From: Lysobacter sp. Root76
GTDB lineage: Bacteria; Pseudomonadota; Gammaproteobacteria; Xanthomonadales; Xanthomonadaceae
Length of the DNA: 64,000 bases
Direction: 5' to 3'
NCBI RefSeq assembly: GCF_001428685.1
Contig: NZ_LMIK01000005.1
Span: forward strand, 728,505-792,504
Position 1 is the first letter of the stretch. Each line of letters begins with the position of its first letter. This document shows, piece after piece, positions 1 to 9,569 of the stretch. The notes beneath the pieces were generated by a model, which saw only the letters and a list, made by a program, of their open reading frames with translations, made no database searches and was not told where the DNA came from. The position numbers and the translations under genes are program-made.

Positions 1-1
1 G

Positions 2-796
2 CAGGGCTACACCTACGACGCCACCGGCAACCGCACCAGCCTGCTGCACGGCGGCATCACCACCGCGTTCACCTATCCCGGCAGCAGCCATCGCCTGAGT
101 TCGGCCGGCGGCATCGCACGGACCTACGACGGCGTCGGCAACACCACCGCCATTGGCGGTTCGGCGAAGCAGTTCAATTACGCCGAAGACGACCGCATGA
201 GCAGCGTCCAGCAGGGCGGCGCCATCGTGCGCAGCTATACCTACAACGCCCTGGGCGAGCGCGTGGTATCGACCATCCCGGGCACGACCGGCAACCCCGA
301 CGGCAGCGGCGGCACGCCGGACGTTCACACCTACACCGTCTACGACGAATCCGGCCGCTGGCTGGGCGACTACGACCACAACGGCGCCGTCCTGCAGCAA
401 GCGATCTGGCTCGACGACCTTCCCGTCGGCCTGCTCGCCGGCGCCGGCGCCAACCAGAAACTGCACTACATCGAGCCCGACCACCTGGGCAGCCTCCGTG
501 CCGTCATCGACCGCACCCGCGACGTCGCCATCTGGACCTGGGCGCTACAGGGCGAGGCGTTCGGCAACAGTCCCGTCTATAAGGCGGCCGCATATGCCGG
601 TTCTGGCGAGGCAGCCAACGCGCTGGCGACGTTCTACATGAAGGCGGATAAGTCTGGGCAATTGGGCGATCTGCAGCAGGCGCTCGCGTTGTTCGTCCGA
701 CAGTTCGCCTTGCAGGGTGATCCTGCGTTCGATGTCGGTGCCCGCGGCCGGCTTGCCGTCGGGGTTGAAGCGCAGGGCGACCTCGACTCCGGCTAG
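2..796 (+). CDS. RHS/YD-repeat protein, 3' part only, truncated core fused to foreign sequence
   Basis: The reading frame is open from the window edge, so the 5' part lies outside. It shows YD-type repeats ([33 protein letters not shown]) and then the RHS core stretch [14 protein letters not shown] followed by GEAFGNSP. In intact RHS proteins this is followed by a conserved NxDxDGDG region, an RFPGQ motif, the RxYDPxxGRYxQxDPIGL signature and a variable toxin tip. Here the homology stops near base 573. The frame then runs through an alanine-rich, TPR/Sel1-like segment ([19 protein letters not shown]) and finally backwards through the neighbouring OsmC gene to a stop at 794. RHS proteins are cell-surface or secreted toxin carriers. 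This copy has lost its toxin end and is probably non-functional as a toxin. Confidence 0.75.
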   Translation, partial: QGYTYDATGNRTSLLHGGITTAFTYPGSSHRLSSAGGIARTYDGVGNTTAIGGSAKQFNYAEDDRMSSVQQGGAIVRSYTYNALGERVVSTIPGTTGNPDGSGGTPDVHTYTVYDESGRWLGDYDHNGAVLQQAIWLDDLPVGLLAGAGANQKLHYIEPDHLGSLRAVIDRTRDVAIWTWALQGEAFGNSPVYKAAAYAGSGEAANALATFYMKADKSGQLGDLQQALALFVRQFALQGDPAFDVGARGRLAVGVEAQGDLDSG

Positions 797-1006
797 CGGC
801 CACTGCTTGCGCGTGGCGTACATGCGCACGGTGATGGCGGTGCAGGCGCCCAGGCTGGACAGCAGCAGGCGCTCGGGCGTGGGCGCGGTGTCGCCGCCGC
901 CCAGGTCGGCCGGCTCATCGGCCTGCCAGCGGTGGCCGCCGTCGTCGAGGAAGGTCACCGCGTAGGGCGTGGACTGGGAGCTGGCGTGGACGGTCGCGAC
1001 GGTCAT
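545..1006 (-). pseudogene. OsmC/Ohr-like peroxiredoxin-fold protein, 3' truncated
   Basis: The start is the ATG of [10 protein letters not shown]. The first ~108 residues are typical of an OsmC family protein, including the first redox cysteine in [13 protein letters not shown] and the [21 protein letters not shown] helix region. Family members continue with N-x-CPVHK/R, which carries the second conserved cysteine. Here the sequence changes at about base 680 into [17 protein letters not shown], which has no family resemblance and is the reverse reading of the foreign segment fused to the RHS gene. The second Cys and the C-terminal strands are therefore missing. OsmC proteins reduce organic hydroperoxides using both cysteines, so this copy is probably inactive. 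The alternative is a recently fused but still folded short form, which I consider unlikely. Confidence 0.7.
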
Positions 1007-1247
1007 GGCGTTCCTGAAGGCTTGCGGCATCGATACCGCCGACACAGACCTTAGGGCCGTGCTGTGGCCGGCACCAGCCGCTCCGGCCGCACGTTCAATC
1101 CCAGGAGTCGAACGATGAGGCCGCAGGCGTGCCGTACAGCGTGATCGCCTGAGCCGCCGCTCGTCCAGCTCGCGCGCCAAGAGGCGTCGATACAGGTCGA
1201 ACCGCGCGTCGTTCGGGTTCTTGTCCGGGCTGGCCGCTACGCCGCGC

Positions 1248-1784
1248 CTACTTGATGCGCCGCTTCTCCAGCTTGCGCGCCAGGGTGCGCCGATGCAGTC
1301 CGAGCCGGCGTGCAGCCTCGGAGATGTTGAAGTCGCTTTCGGCGAGGACCTCGTGGATGTGTTCCCACTCCAGGGTCTTGATCGAGGTCGTGCGGCCGGT
1401 GAGCTCGACCTCGGCATCGCCGGTGGCGCGTTGGAACGCGGCCTCGATGTCGTCGGTGTTGGAAGGCTTGGCCAGGTAGTGGCGCGCGCCCAGCTTGATC
1501 GCCTCGACCGCGGTGGCGATGCTGGCGTAGCCGGTCAGCACCACGATCAGCATGTCGGGATCGAACGCATGCAGGTGCTTGACGCAGGACAGGCCGGAGG
1601 CGTTGGCGGCCAGCTTGAGATCGACCACGGCGTGGGTGGGCGGGAATTCCTCCAGCAGGCCCGGCAGGCCCGCCTCGCCGGGCAGGTGGCGCACCAGATA
1701 ACCGCGCCGTTCGAACGAGCGCACCAGGGTGCGGGCGAAGGTGGTGTCGTCTTCGACGATCAGCAGCCTGCGTTCATTCGTCAT
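1248..1784 (-). CDS. regA: RegA/PrrA/ActR-type redox response regulator
   Basis: 178 aa. An N-terminal receiver domain has the acidic pair E11/D12, phospho-acceptor D55 (HAVVDLKL) and K106 (YLAKP). It is followed by a Fis-type helix-turn-helix at the C-terminus ([26 protein letters not shown]), the exact organisation of the RegA/PrrA/ActR family, which is short and lacks an AAA+ domain. The start is taken at MTNERR, which overlaps the 3' end of the upstream sensor kinase by 11 bp, so translation is probably coupled. RegA proteins control respiratory oxidases and other redox-linked genes. Sitting at the end of a bo3 oxidase operon, this one most likely regulates that operon and other terminal oxidases (inference). 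Confidence 0.92.
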   Translation of the reverse strand: MTNERRLLIVEDDTTFARTLVRSFERRGYLVRHLPGEAGLPGLLEEFPPTHAVVDLKLAANASGLSCVKHLHAFDPDMLIVVLTGYASIATAVEAIKLGARHYLAKPSNTDDIEAAFQRATGDAEVELTGRTTSIKTLEWEHIHEVLAESDFNISEAARRLGLHRRTLARKLEKRRIK

Positions 1785-3120
1785 CGCCGTGCTCCTCGAG
1801 GGCAATGGCCGACAGCGGGAGCGTCACGGTGACCACCGCGCCGCCCTGCGGCTGGTTGCGTGCCGTGAGCCTGCCGCCCAGGGTACGGGCGACATTGACC
1901 GAAAGGAACAGGCCCAGGCCGCCGCCGGGACGACCCTTGCTGCTGTTGTAGGGCGTGCCCAGGCGTTCGAGGACGTCGGCGGAGAAGCCCGGGCCTGCGT
2001 CGCTGACCTGGATGACGAGTTCGCCGTCGCGGCAATCCGCGTCCAGCGCCACCCAGGCGGGCGAGGCCTCCAGCGCGTTGTCGAGCACGTTGAACACCAT
2101 CTGCCGCAGGCCCTCGTCGGAGACGATGCTGGGGTCGTCCTCGCAGCGCCGTTGGTATTCGAACGCGGCCGGCGTGCGCGCCGCGCGCCATTCGTCGGCG
2201 AGGTCGTCGAGCAGTTCATGCAGGGTGGTTTCGACCGGCGACTCGCCGCGGGTTTCGCCGGCGGACAGCAGGATGTTGGTGACGATGGACTTGCAGCGCG
2301 CGACCTGCGCCAGCATTTCGGCCACGTCGTGGTGCAGTTCGGTTTCCGAGGCGATGCTGGGCAGGTGCTGCCAGTCGCCGAGGATGACCGACAGCGTCGA
2401 CAGCGGCGTTCCGAGTTCGTGCGCGGCGCCGGATGCGAGCAGGCCCATGCGCACGATGTGCTCTTCCTCGGCGGCGCGCTGTCGCAGTTCTGCCAGGCGC
2501 GCGTCGCGCTCGCGCAGGATGCGGCCGATGCGGGTGATGAATACCACCAGCAGCGCCGCCACCAGCAGGAAGCAGATCAGCAGGCCCTGCACGTAGTGGT
2601 CGGCCAGGCCGTTGCCGGGATCGGCCGCGATGTGCAGCGGCGTCGGCAACACCGCCAGAGCGGTGAAGCACACTCCGGCCGCGGCGGCGAGGATCCAGTT
2701 GGCCGGGGAGCGCAGCAGGACGGTGCCCAGCGCCACCTGCAACAGATAGAGAAAGACGAAGGGGTTGGTGATGCCGCCGCTGAGATAGAGCTGGATGCTC
2801 AGCGAGATCACGTCGACCAGCAGACCGACCAGCAGGGCGAGGTTGGAAACGTGCGCACGCCGCTTCCACCACTGCTGGCTGCCGAGATTGAACGCGACCA
2901 GCGCCGCCAGCACCGCGCACATCGTGCCCAGCGGCAGGGCGATGCCGATGCCGTAGTGGACGACGAAGATGGTGACGACCTGGCCGACCACCGCGATCCA
3001 GCGCAACTGGATCAACTGCTGCATGTTGCGCAGGCCGGTGCGGTCCTGGGCGCCGTTCACGCCGAGGCTGCGAAGCGCGGTGTCCGCGGCGGCCTCAAGG
3101 ACTCTGGATCGGGCTTGCAT
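1774..3120 (-). CDS. regB: RegB/PrrB/ActS-type membrane redox sensor histidine kinase
   Basis: 448 aa. An N-terminal block of several membrane segments (about residues 38-200) is followed by a DHp domain with the H-box ASGAAHELGTPLS (H234) and a HATPase domain with N, G1 (DAGPGF) and G2 (GGGLGLFL) boxes. Two RegB hallmarks are present: the quinone-sensing heptapeptide GGITNPF at 115-121, and a cysteine in VARCKSI (C276) 42 residues after the phospho-His, where RegB has its redox-active Cys. I start at MQARSRV because a GAGGAGGC ribosome-binding site lies about 10 bases upstream; a longer start at 3147 is possible. It overlaps the 3' end of surf1 and the start of regA. Expected role: senses quinone or redox state and phosphorylates the adjacent RegA. 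Confidence 0.9.
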   Translation of the reverse strand: MQARSRVLEAAADTALRSLGVNGAQDRTGLRNMQQLIQLRWIAVVGQVVTIFVVHYGIGIALPLGTMCAVLAALVAFNLGSQQWWKRRAHVSNLALLVGLLVDVISLSIQLYLSGGITNPFVFLYLLQVALGTVLLRSPANWILAAAAGVCFTALAVLPTPLHIAADPGNGLADHYVQGLLICFLLVAALLVVFITRIGRILRERDARLAELRQRAAEEEHIVRMGLLASGAAHELGTPLSTLSVILGDWQHLPSIASETELHHDVAEMLAQVARCKSIVTNILLSAGETRGESPVETTLHELLDDLADEWRAARTPAAFEYQRRCEDDPSIVSDEGLRQMVFNVLDNALEASPAWVALDADCRDGELVIQVSDAGPGFSADVLERLGTPYNSSKGRPGGGLGLFLSVNVARTLGGRLTARNQPQGGAVVTVTLPLSAIALEEHGDDE

Positions 3121-3898
3121 GATCGGGGGAGCCTCCTCGCTGCGCACGATCTTGCCGCAAACGACGCTCCGAAGCGAACAGAAGGTAGCCCGCGACCAGG
3201 CTCAGCGCGGCCAGGCCGAACCAGGTCAGCGCATAGGACAGGTGGTGGTCGCGGAACTTCACCACGGTCAGGCCGCCGCGCGGCCAAGCGGGGTCGGCCG
3301 GGCCGCGCACGGCATCGACGAAGTAGGGCGCGACCGCGTCGCCGGGCAGCTTGCGCGCGCGCGCGATCGCGGCGACGTCGCGCGAGTACCAGCGCTCGTG
3401 GGCCGGATCGTTGCTGCGCAGGAAGCCGCCCTTGGGTTCGCTCATGCGCAGCAGGCCCTCGACCTGCACCTGGCCGGCGGGCGGCACTGAGGCTTGCTCC
3501 TGCGCGGGCACGAAGCCGCGGTTCACCAGCACGTAGTCGCCTTCGTCGGTGCGCAGCGGGACCAGCACCCAGGCGCCCGCGCCCAGCTCGGTGACGGCCT
3601 GGCTACGCGTTTCCAGCGCGGGCAGGAAGCGCCCGGACAGGCGCACCCGGCGGTAGCCGTCGCGTTCTTCGGTGACCGCGGCCCACTGTTCGCGCGCGGG
3701 TGGAGCGGCGGGCGGGGCCGTGAGGCGCGCTTCGACGCGCGCGATCAGATCGTGCTTCCAGGCCATGCGCTGGACCTGCCACCCGCCCAGCGCCAGGAAG
3801 CCCGCGCAAGCCACGAGCAGCGAGGAAGCGAACACGGCCAGCAGCAGCGGACGACGGCCGCTTGCCTGCTCGACCGCTGCGTGCCGCCGATCGCTCAC
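3095..3898 (-). CDS. SURF1 family oxidase assembly protein
   Basis: 267 aa. It has a transmembrane helix near the N-terminus (LLLAVFASSLLVACAGFLALGGWQVQRMAWK), the SURF1 core with YRRVRLSGRF, GAWVLVPLRT and VLVNRGFVP, a C-terminal NHxxYAxxWF-type segment (RDHHLSYALTWFGLA) and a second helix. SURF1 proteins help insert heme into heme-copper oxidases. The start is assigned to a GTG that forms a GTGA overlap with the cyoD stop, so the gene is translationally coupled to the oxidase genes. ATG codons further upstream lie inside cyoD. Its position directly after cyoD argues for a role in assembly of this bo3 enzyme. Confidence 0.88.
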   Translation of the reverse strand: MSDRRHAAVEQASGRRPLLLAVFASSLLVACAGFLALGGWQVQRMAWKHDLIARVEARLTAPPAAPPAREQWAAVTEERDGYRRVRLSGRFLPALETRSQAVTELGAGAWVLVPLRTDEGDYVLVNRGFVPAQEQASVPPAGQVQVEGLLRMSEPKGGFLRSNDPAHERWYSRDVAAIARARKLPGDAVAPYFVDAVRGPADPAWPRGGLTVVKFRDHHLSYALTWFGLAALSLVAGYLLFASERRLRQDRAQRGGSPDHASPIQSP

Positions 3899-4287
3899 GG
3901 CGCGTTCTTGATCATTTCCTGCATGTCGTGCAGGCCCGGCATCATGTTCGAGTTCATGTGGTGCATCACCCACAGCGAACCCGACAGCACGATCACCACC
4001 AACACCACGGTGAAGATCAGCGCCAGCACGTTCCAGCCGCCTTCCGAGCGGGTGTTCATGTGCAGGAAGTAGACCATGTGCACCACCACCTGCACGGCGG
4101 CGAACGCCAGCAGCACGACGGCGACCAGGCCCGGGCTCGGAATCACCTTGCCCATCATCAGGCCGAACGGGATCGCGGTCAGCACCACCGACAGCACGAA
4201 GCCGGTGAGATAGTCGCGCGCCGAAACGTGCGGGATGCCGTCTTCGAGCTGGTCGTCGTGGCGATCGTGCGTCTCGTGCTGGCTCAT
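3895..4287 (-). CDS. cyoD: Cytochrome bo3 ubiquinol oxidase subunit IV
   Basis: 130 aa with a His/Asp-rich soluble N-terminus and three predicted membrane helices ([69 protein letters not shown]). The HMVYFLHM stretch is typical of CyoD. The start MSQHETHD overlaps the cyoC stop as ATGA. Subunit IV is a small membrane subunit of the quinol oxidase complex that aids stability and assembly. It is slightly longer than the E. coli protein because of a Met/His-rich tail. Confidence 0.95.
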   Translation of the reverse strand: MSQHETHDRHDDQLEDGIPHVSARDYLTGFVLSVVLTAIPFGLMMGKVIPSPGLVAVVLLAFAAVQVVVHMVYFLHMNTRSEGGWNVLALIFTVVLVVIVLSGSLWVMHHMNSNMMPGLHDMQEMIKNAP

Positions 4288-4913
4288 GGCAGCACTCCCA
4301 TCAGGTAAACGAAGGTGAAGACGCCGATCCAGACGACGTCGAGGAAATGCCAGAACATCGACAGGCAGGCGATGCGGCGGCTGTTGGCGCGGGTCAGGCC
4401 GTGGCGCTGCACCTGCACGCACAGCACCGTCAGCCAGATCACGCCGAATAGCACGTGCAGACCGTGGGTGCCGACCAGGGCGAAGAACGACGACAGGAAG
4501 GCGCTGCGCTGCGGGCCGGCGCCCAGGTGGATCAGGTGGGCGAACTCGTAGATTTCGACGGACAGGAAGCCCAGGCCGAGCAGGCCGGTCAGCACCAGCC
4601 AGCGGATCATGCCGGTCTTGTTGCGCTTCTGCATCGCGATCATCGCGAAGCCATACGTGATCGACGACAGCAGCAGGATCGCGGTGTTGAGCGCGACCAG
4701 CGGCAGCTCGAACAGATCGGCGCCGGAAGGGCCGGCGGCGTAGCTGCGCCCCAGCACGCCGTAGGTGGCGAACAGGCAGGCGAAGATCATCAGGTCGCTG
4801 AGCAGGTACAGCCAGAAGCCGAACAGCGTTCCGTTCTGAGGATGGTGGTGCCCGGTCGTGTCGAGGAACACGGGCGAACCATCCTCGCGGGTCAGGGCGA
4901 TGGACTCAGACAT
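4284..4913 (-). CDS. cyoC: Cytochrome bo3 ubiquinol oxidase subunit III
   Basis: 209 aa with five membrane helices. Characteristic segments are [38 protein letters not shown] (the conserved HGLHV) and [20 protein letters not shown] (the WHFLDVVW signature of COX3/CyoC proteins). Subunit III carries no metal centre and stabilises subunit I. It overlaps cyoB by 8 bp at its start and cyoD by 4 bp at its end, so cyoABCD is one transcription unit. Confidence 0.96.
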   Translation of the reverse strand: MSESIALTREDGSPVFLDTTGHHHPQNGTLFGFWLYLLSDLMIFACLFATYGVLGRSYAAGPSGADLFELPLVALNTAILLLSSITYGFAMIAMQKRNKTGMIRWLVLTGLLGLGFLSVEIYEFAHLIHLGAGPQRSAFLSSFFALVGTHGLHVLFGVIWLTVLCVQVQRHGLTRANSRRIACLSMFWHFLDVVWIGVFTFVYLMGVLP

Positions 4914-6921
4914 GGGAAGCCTTCAGCTGGGCGCTGCGCGCCTGTTCGGTCGCGGCGACCGTTTCGGCGGGGATGTGGTAGTCGCGGTCGTAATCGAAGC
5001 TGTTGTAGATCGCGTAGGCCACGATCCCCAGCAGCGATGCGGCGGCCAGCCACCACACGTGCCAGATCAGGGCGAAACCGCAGGCGGTGCTCAGGGCTGC
5101 CAGCACCACGCCCGCGGGCGTGTTCCTGGGCATGTGCACGGCGAGGAAGCCGGAGGTCGGGCGCTGGAAGCCGCGCTGCTTCATGTCCCACCAGGCGTCG
5201 TTGTCGTGCACCACCGGGGTGAACGCGAAGTTGTACTCCGGCGGCGGCGAGGAGGTCGACCACTCCAGGGTGCGGGCGTTCCAGGGGTCGCCGGTGAGGT
5301 CGCGCAGCTGCTCGCGCTTGCGGAAGCTGACGTAGATGCAGATCAGGAACGCGGCGATGCCGATGGCGACCAGGACCGCGCCGAACGCGGCGATCTGGAA
5401 CCAGATCTGCAGCGAGGGGTCGTCGAAGTGGCTCATGCGGCGGGTCACGCCCATCAGGCCCAGCACGTACAGCGGAGTGAACGCGAACCAGTAGCCGGCC
5501 AGCCAGAACCAGAACGAGACCTTGCCCCAGAAGTCGTCGAGCTTGAAACCGAAAGCCTTGGGGAACCAGTGGGTCATCGCCGCGAACAGGCCGAACACCA
5601 CGCCGCCGATGATCACGTTGTGGAAGTGCGCGACCAGGAACAGGCTGTTGTGCAGCACGAAATCCGCCGGCGGCACCGCGAGCAGCACGCCGGTCATGCC
5701 GCCGACCACGAAGGTCACCATGAAGCCCATGGTCCACAGCATCGGCACTTCGAAGCGGATGCGGCCGCGGTACATGGTGAACAGCCAGTTGAAGATCTTC
5801 GCGCCCGTCGGGATCGAGATGATCATCGTGGTGATGCCGAAGAACGAGTTGACGCTGGCGCCGGAGCCCATGGTGAAGAAGTGGTGCAGCCACACCAGGT
5901 ACGAGAGCACGGTGATGCAGACGGTCGCGTAGACCATCGAGGAGTAGCCGAACAGACGTTTGCCGGAATAAGTGGACACGATCTCCGAGAACACGCCGAA
6001 CAACGGCAGGATCAGGATGTAGACCTCCGGGTGGCCCCAGATCCAGATCAGGTTCACGAACATCATGGCGTTGCCGCCGAGGTCGCTGGTGAAGAAGTTG
6101 GTGCCGGCGTAGCGGTCCAGGCCGAGCAGCGCGAGCACGGCGGTCAGCACCGGGAACGACACCACGATCAGCACGTTGGTGCACAGCGAGGTCCAGGTGA
6201 ACACCGGCATCTTCATCAGACCCATGCCGGGTGCGCGCATCTTGATGATGGTCACCAGCAGGTTCACGCCCGACAGAAGGGTGCCGACACCGGCTATCTG
6301 CAGCGCCCATATGTAGTAGTCGACGCCGACCCCTGGACTGAAGGCGACCCCGGACAGCGGCGGGTAGGCCAGCCAGCCGGTGGCGGCGAACTCGCCGAAG
6401 AACAGCGACATCATCACCAGCACGGCGCCGCTGACGGTCATCCAGAAGCTGAAGTTATTCAGGAACGGGAAAGCGACGTCGCGCGCGCCGATCTGCAGCG
6501 GCACCAGGTAGTTCATCAGGCCCGTGACCAGGGGCATGGCCACGAAGAAGATCATGATCACGCCGTGCGCGGTGAAGATCTGGTCGTAGTGGTGAGGGGG
6601 TAGGTAGCCGAGGTTGTCGCCGAAAGCCATCGCCTGCTGCAGGCGCATCATCAATGCATCGGCGAAGCCGCGCAGCAGCATCACCAGGCCCAGCACCATG
6701 TACATGATGCCGATCTTCTTGTGATCGATGCTGGTGAACCACTCCTTCCACAAGTAGCCCCACAGCCGGTACTTGGTGATCGCCGCGAACAGGGCCAGGC
6801 CGATCAGAACCGTGCCGATGAAGGTCGCGGCGACGATCGGCTCGTGCAGCATGGGCACGGCGTCCCAGGTCATGCGTCCGAAGATCGGAGAGGTCGGTAT
6901 GGTGCCGCTTTCGAGGGACAT
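4906..6921 (-). CDS. cyoB: Cytochrome bo3 ubiquinol oxidase subunit I
   Basis: 671 aa, the usual CyoB length, with about 15 membrane helices. It has the quinol-site motif [10 protein letters not shown] followed by [14 protein letters not shown] (the D/R and H/Q residues of the bo3 quinol site), the CuB/cross-link motif [10 protein letters not shown], the second CuB pair [10 protein letters not shown], and VAHFHNVI with the heme ligands. The quinol-binding residues distinguish it from a cytochrome-c oxidase. It is the catalytic subunit that reduces O2 to water and pumps protons in the inner membrane. It lies 82 bp after cyoA, the largest gap in the operon, and overlaps cyoC. Confidence 0.98.
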   Translation of the reverse strand: MSLESGTIPTSPIFGRMTWDAVPMLHEPIVAATFIGTVLIGLALFAAITKYRLWGYLWKEWFTSIDHKKIGIMYMVLGLVMLLRGFADALMMRLQQAMAFGDNLGYLPPHHYDQIFTAHGVIMIFFVAMPLVTGLMNYLVPLQIGARDVAFPFLNNFSFWMTVSGAVLVMMSLFFGEFAATGWLAYPPLSGVAFSPGVGVDYYIWALQIAGVGTLLSGVNLLVTIIKMRAPGMGLMKMPVFTWTSLCTNVLIVVSFPVLTAVLALLGLDRYAGTNFFTSDLGGNAMMFVNLIWIWGHPEVYILILPLFGVFSEIVSTYSGKRLFGYSSMVYATVCITVLSYLVWLHHFFTMGSGASVNSFFGITTMIISIPTGAKIFNWLFTMYRGRIRFEVPMLWTMGFMVTFVVGGMTGVLLAVPPADFVLHNSLFLVAHFHNVIIGGVVFGLFAAMTHWFPKAFGFKLDDFWGKVSFWFWLAGYWFAFTPLYVLGLMGVTRRMSHFDDPSLQIWFQIAAFGAVLVAIGIAAFLICIYVSFRKREQLRDLTGDPWNARTLEWSTSSPPPEYNFAFTPVVHDNDAWWDMKQRGFQRPTSGFLAVHMPRNTPAGVVLAALSTACGFALIWHVWWLAAASLLGIVAYAIYNSFDYDRDYHIPAETVAATEQARSAQLKASHV

Positions 6922-7003
6922 CGGAAAACTTCCAGTAACGATACGGGGCGTCGTGCAGCTCGTAGAGCGGGCTCGTCGGGGCAGGCTCGTCGGAGCGGGC
7001 GCC

Positions 7004-8056
7004 TCAGGGCGCCTTCATGCCGGCCGCCAGGGGCGACAGGGGCGGCTGGTCGACGGTGCACACGTCCGCGGAGACGTACGCGCCCAGGCGCGGGTCGCCG
7101 CGGCGCGGCATCGCCAGCGCGTTCAGGCCTTCCAGGCCGAGGCCGCCGCCTGCGTCCAGCGCCATCATCTGATCCATGCACAGGCGCTCGGCATCGACGC
7201 AGCGGTTGAGGATGGCGCTGTAGAGCGTGCTGTCGACGTTGGTGTAGTGCCGCACCGGCTCGCGTTCGCTCGGCTTCTCCAGCTCGAGGTAGGCCGAACG
7301 CGTCAGCGACTGCTTGCTGCCGCGCAGCCCGGCGATCCATGTGTCGTAGTCGGCGTTGGACATGCCGTGGAACTTGAAGCGCATGTGCGAGAAGCCCGCG
7401 CCGCTGTAGTTGGCGGAGAAGCCTTCGTACTCGCCCGGCGCGTTGATCACGGCGTTGAGCTGGGTTTCCATGCCCGGCATGCCGTAGATCATTCCGGCCA
7501 GGTGCGGCACGTAGAAGGTGTTCATCACCGAGGACGCGGTGATGTGGAAGCGGACCGGCCGATCGACCGGGACCGCGACTTCGTTGACCGAGGCCACGCC
7601 TTCCTTCGGATAGAGGAACAGCCACTTCCAGTCCAGCGCCACCACCTGGATATCCAGCGGTTCGAGCTGCGCGGGTACCGGGCGTCCCGCCGCAATACGG
7701 TCGAGCGGACGATAGGGGTCGAGCAGGTGGGTGCTGATCCAGGTGATCGCGCCCAGCGCGATGATGATCAACAGGGGTACGCCCCAGATCACCAGCTCCA
7801 GCTGGGTGGAATGGTCCCAGTCCGGCGTGTAGGTGGCGCTGCGGTTGGAGGCGCGGTATTTCCAGGCGAACCAGAAGGTCAGCGCGATCACCGGCACGAT
7901 CACGATCAGCATCAGCACCGTCGCCGCGATGATCAGCTGGCCCTGGCGGGCCGCGATGTCCCCGGCGGGGTTGAACACCACCAGGTTGCAGCCGGAAAGC
8001 AGGCTGGCGGCGGCCAGCAGCGCTGCGGCTTGCAGGAGTCTGCGTGCGATGGGCAT
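7004..8056 (-). CDS. cyoA: Cytochrome bo3 ubiquinol oxidase subunit II (lipoprotein)
   Basis: 350 aa. The N-terminus is a lipoprotein signal with lipobox LLSGC (C23), followed by two membrane helices ([28 protein letters not shown] and [23 protein letters not shown]) and a periplasmic cupredoxin domain. The CuA cysteine pair of cytochrome-c oxidases is absent, as expected for a quinol oxidase. The start MPIARRLL is chosen because the signal peptide begins there; an upstream in-frame ATG at 8116 would put about 20 non-signal residues in front and would cover the FNR-like palindrome. First gene of the cyo-surf1-regBA operon. Confidence 0.95.
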   Translation of the reverse strand: MPIARRLLQAAALLAAASLLSGCNLVVFNPAGDIAARQGQLIIAATVLMLIVIVPVIALTFWFAWKYRASNRSATYTPDWDHSTQLELVIWGVPLLIIIALGAITWISTHLLDPYRPLDRIAAGRPVPAQLEPLDIQVVALDWKWLFLYPKEGVASVNEVAVPVDRPVRFHITASSVMNTFYVPHLAGMIYGMPGMETQLNAVINAPGEYEGFSANYSGAGFSHMRFKFHGMSNADYDTWIAGLRGSKQSLTRSAYLELEKPSEREPVRHYTNVDSTLYSAILNRCVDAERLCMDQMMALDAGGGLGLEGLNALAMPRRGDPRLGAYVSADVCTVDQPPLSPLAAGMKAP

Positions 8057-8080
8057 GAGGGGGTTGGGGCGGAGTCTTAT

Positions 8081-8094
8081 TTGATGCGCATCAA
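8081..8094. promoter_or_regulatory. Perfect FNR/ANR-type palindrome upstream of cyoA
   Basis: TTGATGCGCATCAA is an exact match to the FNR consensus TTGAT-N4-ATCAA. It is centred about 32 bp upstream of the cyoA start and about 122 bp upstream of the divergent MFS gene. At that distance from cyoA it would overlap the promoter or leader, which suits repression of the oxygen-requiring bo3 oxidase under low oxygen, as FNR does for cyo in E. coli. The binding protein is inferred; an FNR/CRP-family regulator is not in the window. Confidence 0.7.
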
Positions 8095-8209
8095 TGTAGT
8101 CCGCGCGCCCATTCACGAGTATTGGACGTTTTGTCCTATCGCTTCGGGCCTCCGCCTCTGTCAGCCTAGGCTCGAACTATCCCTGCCTGAAGTCGACGCG
8201 CACCCCCAG

Positions 8210-9523
8210 ATGGCTACCGTTCCCGGCCCCACCGCTTCCTCGCACGACCACGGCGCCAAGGCGCATGCCGATGTCGCTCCCGGCGAAATCGCCGTCGGCG
8301 TAGTGGTGGGGCGCGCGTCCGAATACTTCGACTTCTTCGTCTACGGCATCGCCTCGGCGCTGGTGTTTCCGTCGGTGTTCTTCCCGTTCCTGGATCGGCT
8401 GCAGGGCACGCTGTGGTCCTTCGCGATCTTCGCGCTGGCATTCCTGGCGCGTCCGCTGGGCACGATGCTGTTCATGTCGATCCAGACGCGCTGGAGCCGT
8501 GGCGTCAAATTGACCGTGGCCCTGTTTCTGCTCGGCACCGCCACGGCGGGCATCGCTTTCCTGCCGGGTTACGGCACCCTGGGTGGGTTGTCGATCGCGT
8601 TGCTGGCGTTCTTCCGCGTGCTGCAGGGCATCGCCTTGGGCGGGTCGTGGGACGGCCTGCCGTCGCTGCTGGCGCTCAACACGCCGAAGGAACGCCGCGG
8701 CTGGTACGCGATGCTCGGACAATTGGGCGCGCCGGTCGGCTTCATCGTCGCCTCGGGCGTGTTCGCGTTCCTGTACGCGAACCTGGGCGAGCAGGATCTG
8801 CTGAGCTGGGGCTGGCGTTACCCGTTCTTCGTCGCGTTCGCGATCAACGTGGTGGCGCTGTTCGCGCGGCTGCGCCTGGTCGTGGCCGAGGAATACCAGG
8901 ACAAGATGGGCGAGCTGGAACTGGAGCCCACGCCGATCCGCGAGCTGTTCAGCGCCAAGGGCCAGCACGTGGTGGTCGGCGCGTTCGCCGCGCTCGCCAG
9001 CTATGCGCTGTTCCACATCGTGACGATCTTTCCCCTGTCGTGGATCAAGCTGTATTCGGATCAGTCCATCGTCGGCTTCCTGATGGTGCAGATCCTGGGC
9101 GGCTTCATCGCCGCCGGCGGCATCGTCGTGTCCGGCCTGATCGCCGACCGCGTCGGTCGCGCCCGCACTCTGGGCGGCCTGGCCATCGTGATCGCGATGT
9201 TCAGCGGTTTCGCCCCCACCTTGATGGGCGCGGGTTCGATGGGCCAGGACGCCTTCATCCTGATCGGCTTCGCCCTGCTCGGCCTGTCCTACGGCCAGGC
9301 GGCGGGCGCGGTTACGGCCAACTTCGGCCGGCGCTACCGCTACACCGGCGCCGCGCTGACTTCCGATCTGGCCTGGCTGATCGGCGCCGCGTTCGCGCCG
9401 CTGGTCGCCCTGGGCCTGTGCTCGCAGTTCGGCCTGGCCTGGCTGGGCGCCTATCTGCTGTCGGGCGCGATCGGCACGCTCGCCGCGCTGGGCATCAACC
9501 GGACGTTCAATTACAAGAGCTGA
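8210..9523 (+). CDS. MFS transporter, metabolite:H+ symporter (MHS) type
   Basis: 437 aa with 12 predicted membrane helices. Features of the MHS/sugar-porter branch are EYFDFFVYGIASALVFPSVFFP in helix 1, LARPLGTMLF after helix 2 and the large central loop EEYQDKMGELELEPTPIRELF. Members carry dicarboxylates, osmolytes or aromatic acids in symport with protons; the substrate cannot be told from sequence. ATG at 8210 is preceded by no strong ribosome-binding site. It is transcribed divergently from cyoA and shares the 150-bp region containing the FNR palindrome. A GC-rich hairpin follows the stop. Confidence 0.88.
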   Translation: MATVPGPTASSHDHGAKAHADVAPGEIAVGVVVGRASEYFDFFVYGIASALVFPSVFFPFLDRLQGTLWSFAIFALAFLARPLGTMLFMSIQTRWSRGVKLTVALFLLGTATAGIAFLPGYGTLGGLSIALLAFFRVLQGIALGGSWDGLPSLLALNTPKERRGWYAMLGQLGAPVGFIVASGVFAFLYANLGEQDLLSWGWRYPFFVAFAINVVALFARLRLVVAEEYQDKMGELELEPTPIRELFSAKGQHVVVGAFAALASYALFHIVTIFPLSWIKLYSDQSIVGFLMVQILGGFIAAGGIVVSGLIADRVGRARTLGGLAIVIAMFSGFAPTLMGAGSMGQDAFILIGFALLGLSYGQAAGAVTANFGRRYRYTGAALTSDLAWLIGAAFAPLVALGLCSQFGLAWLGAYLLSGAIGTLAALGINRTFNYKS

Positions 9524-9525
9524 GC

Positions 9526-9548
9526 GCGGCCGGCTCCCGGCCGGCCGC
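9526..9548. terminator. GC-rich hairpin between convergent genes
   Basis: An 8-bp perfect stem (GCGGCCGG/CCGGCCGC) with a 7-nt loop starts 3 bp after the MFS stop and lies 20 bp before the stop of the convergent VOC gene. There is no T tract, so it may act as a weak or Rho-assisted bidirectional terminator. Confidence 0.4.
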
Positions 9549-9569
9549 GACGCGCACGTCTCGTTCTGC

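Noticed and set aside
580-600. NotI/NdeI-like restriction sequences at the RHS-OsmC junction, suggesting a cloning artefact
   Set aside because: Such sites are frequent in GC-rich DNA and no vector sequence is present.
1729-3594. 621-aa plus-strand open frame opposite the kinase and SURF1 genes
   Set aside because: Low-complexity Gln/His/Arg-rich translation, an antisense shadow of regB and surf1.
6773-8209. Long in-frame 5' extension of the MFS gene
   Set aside because: The extension is antisense to cyoA and cyoB and not protein-like; the MFS domain begins directly after the ATG at 8210.
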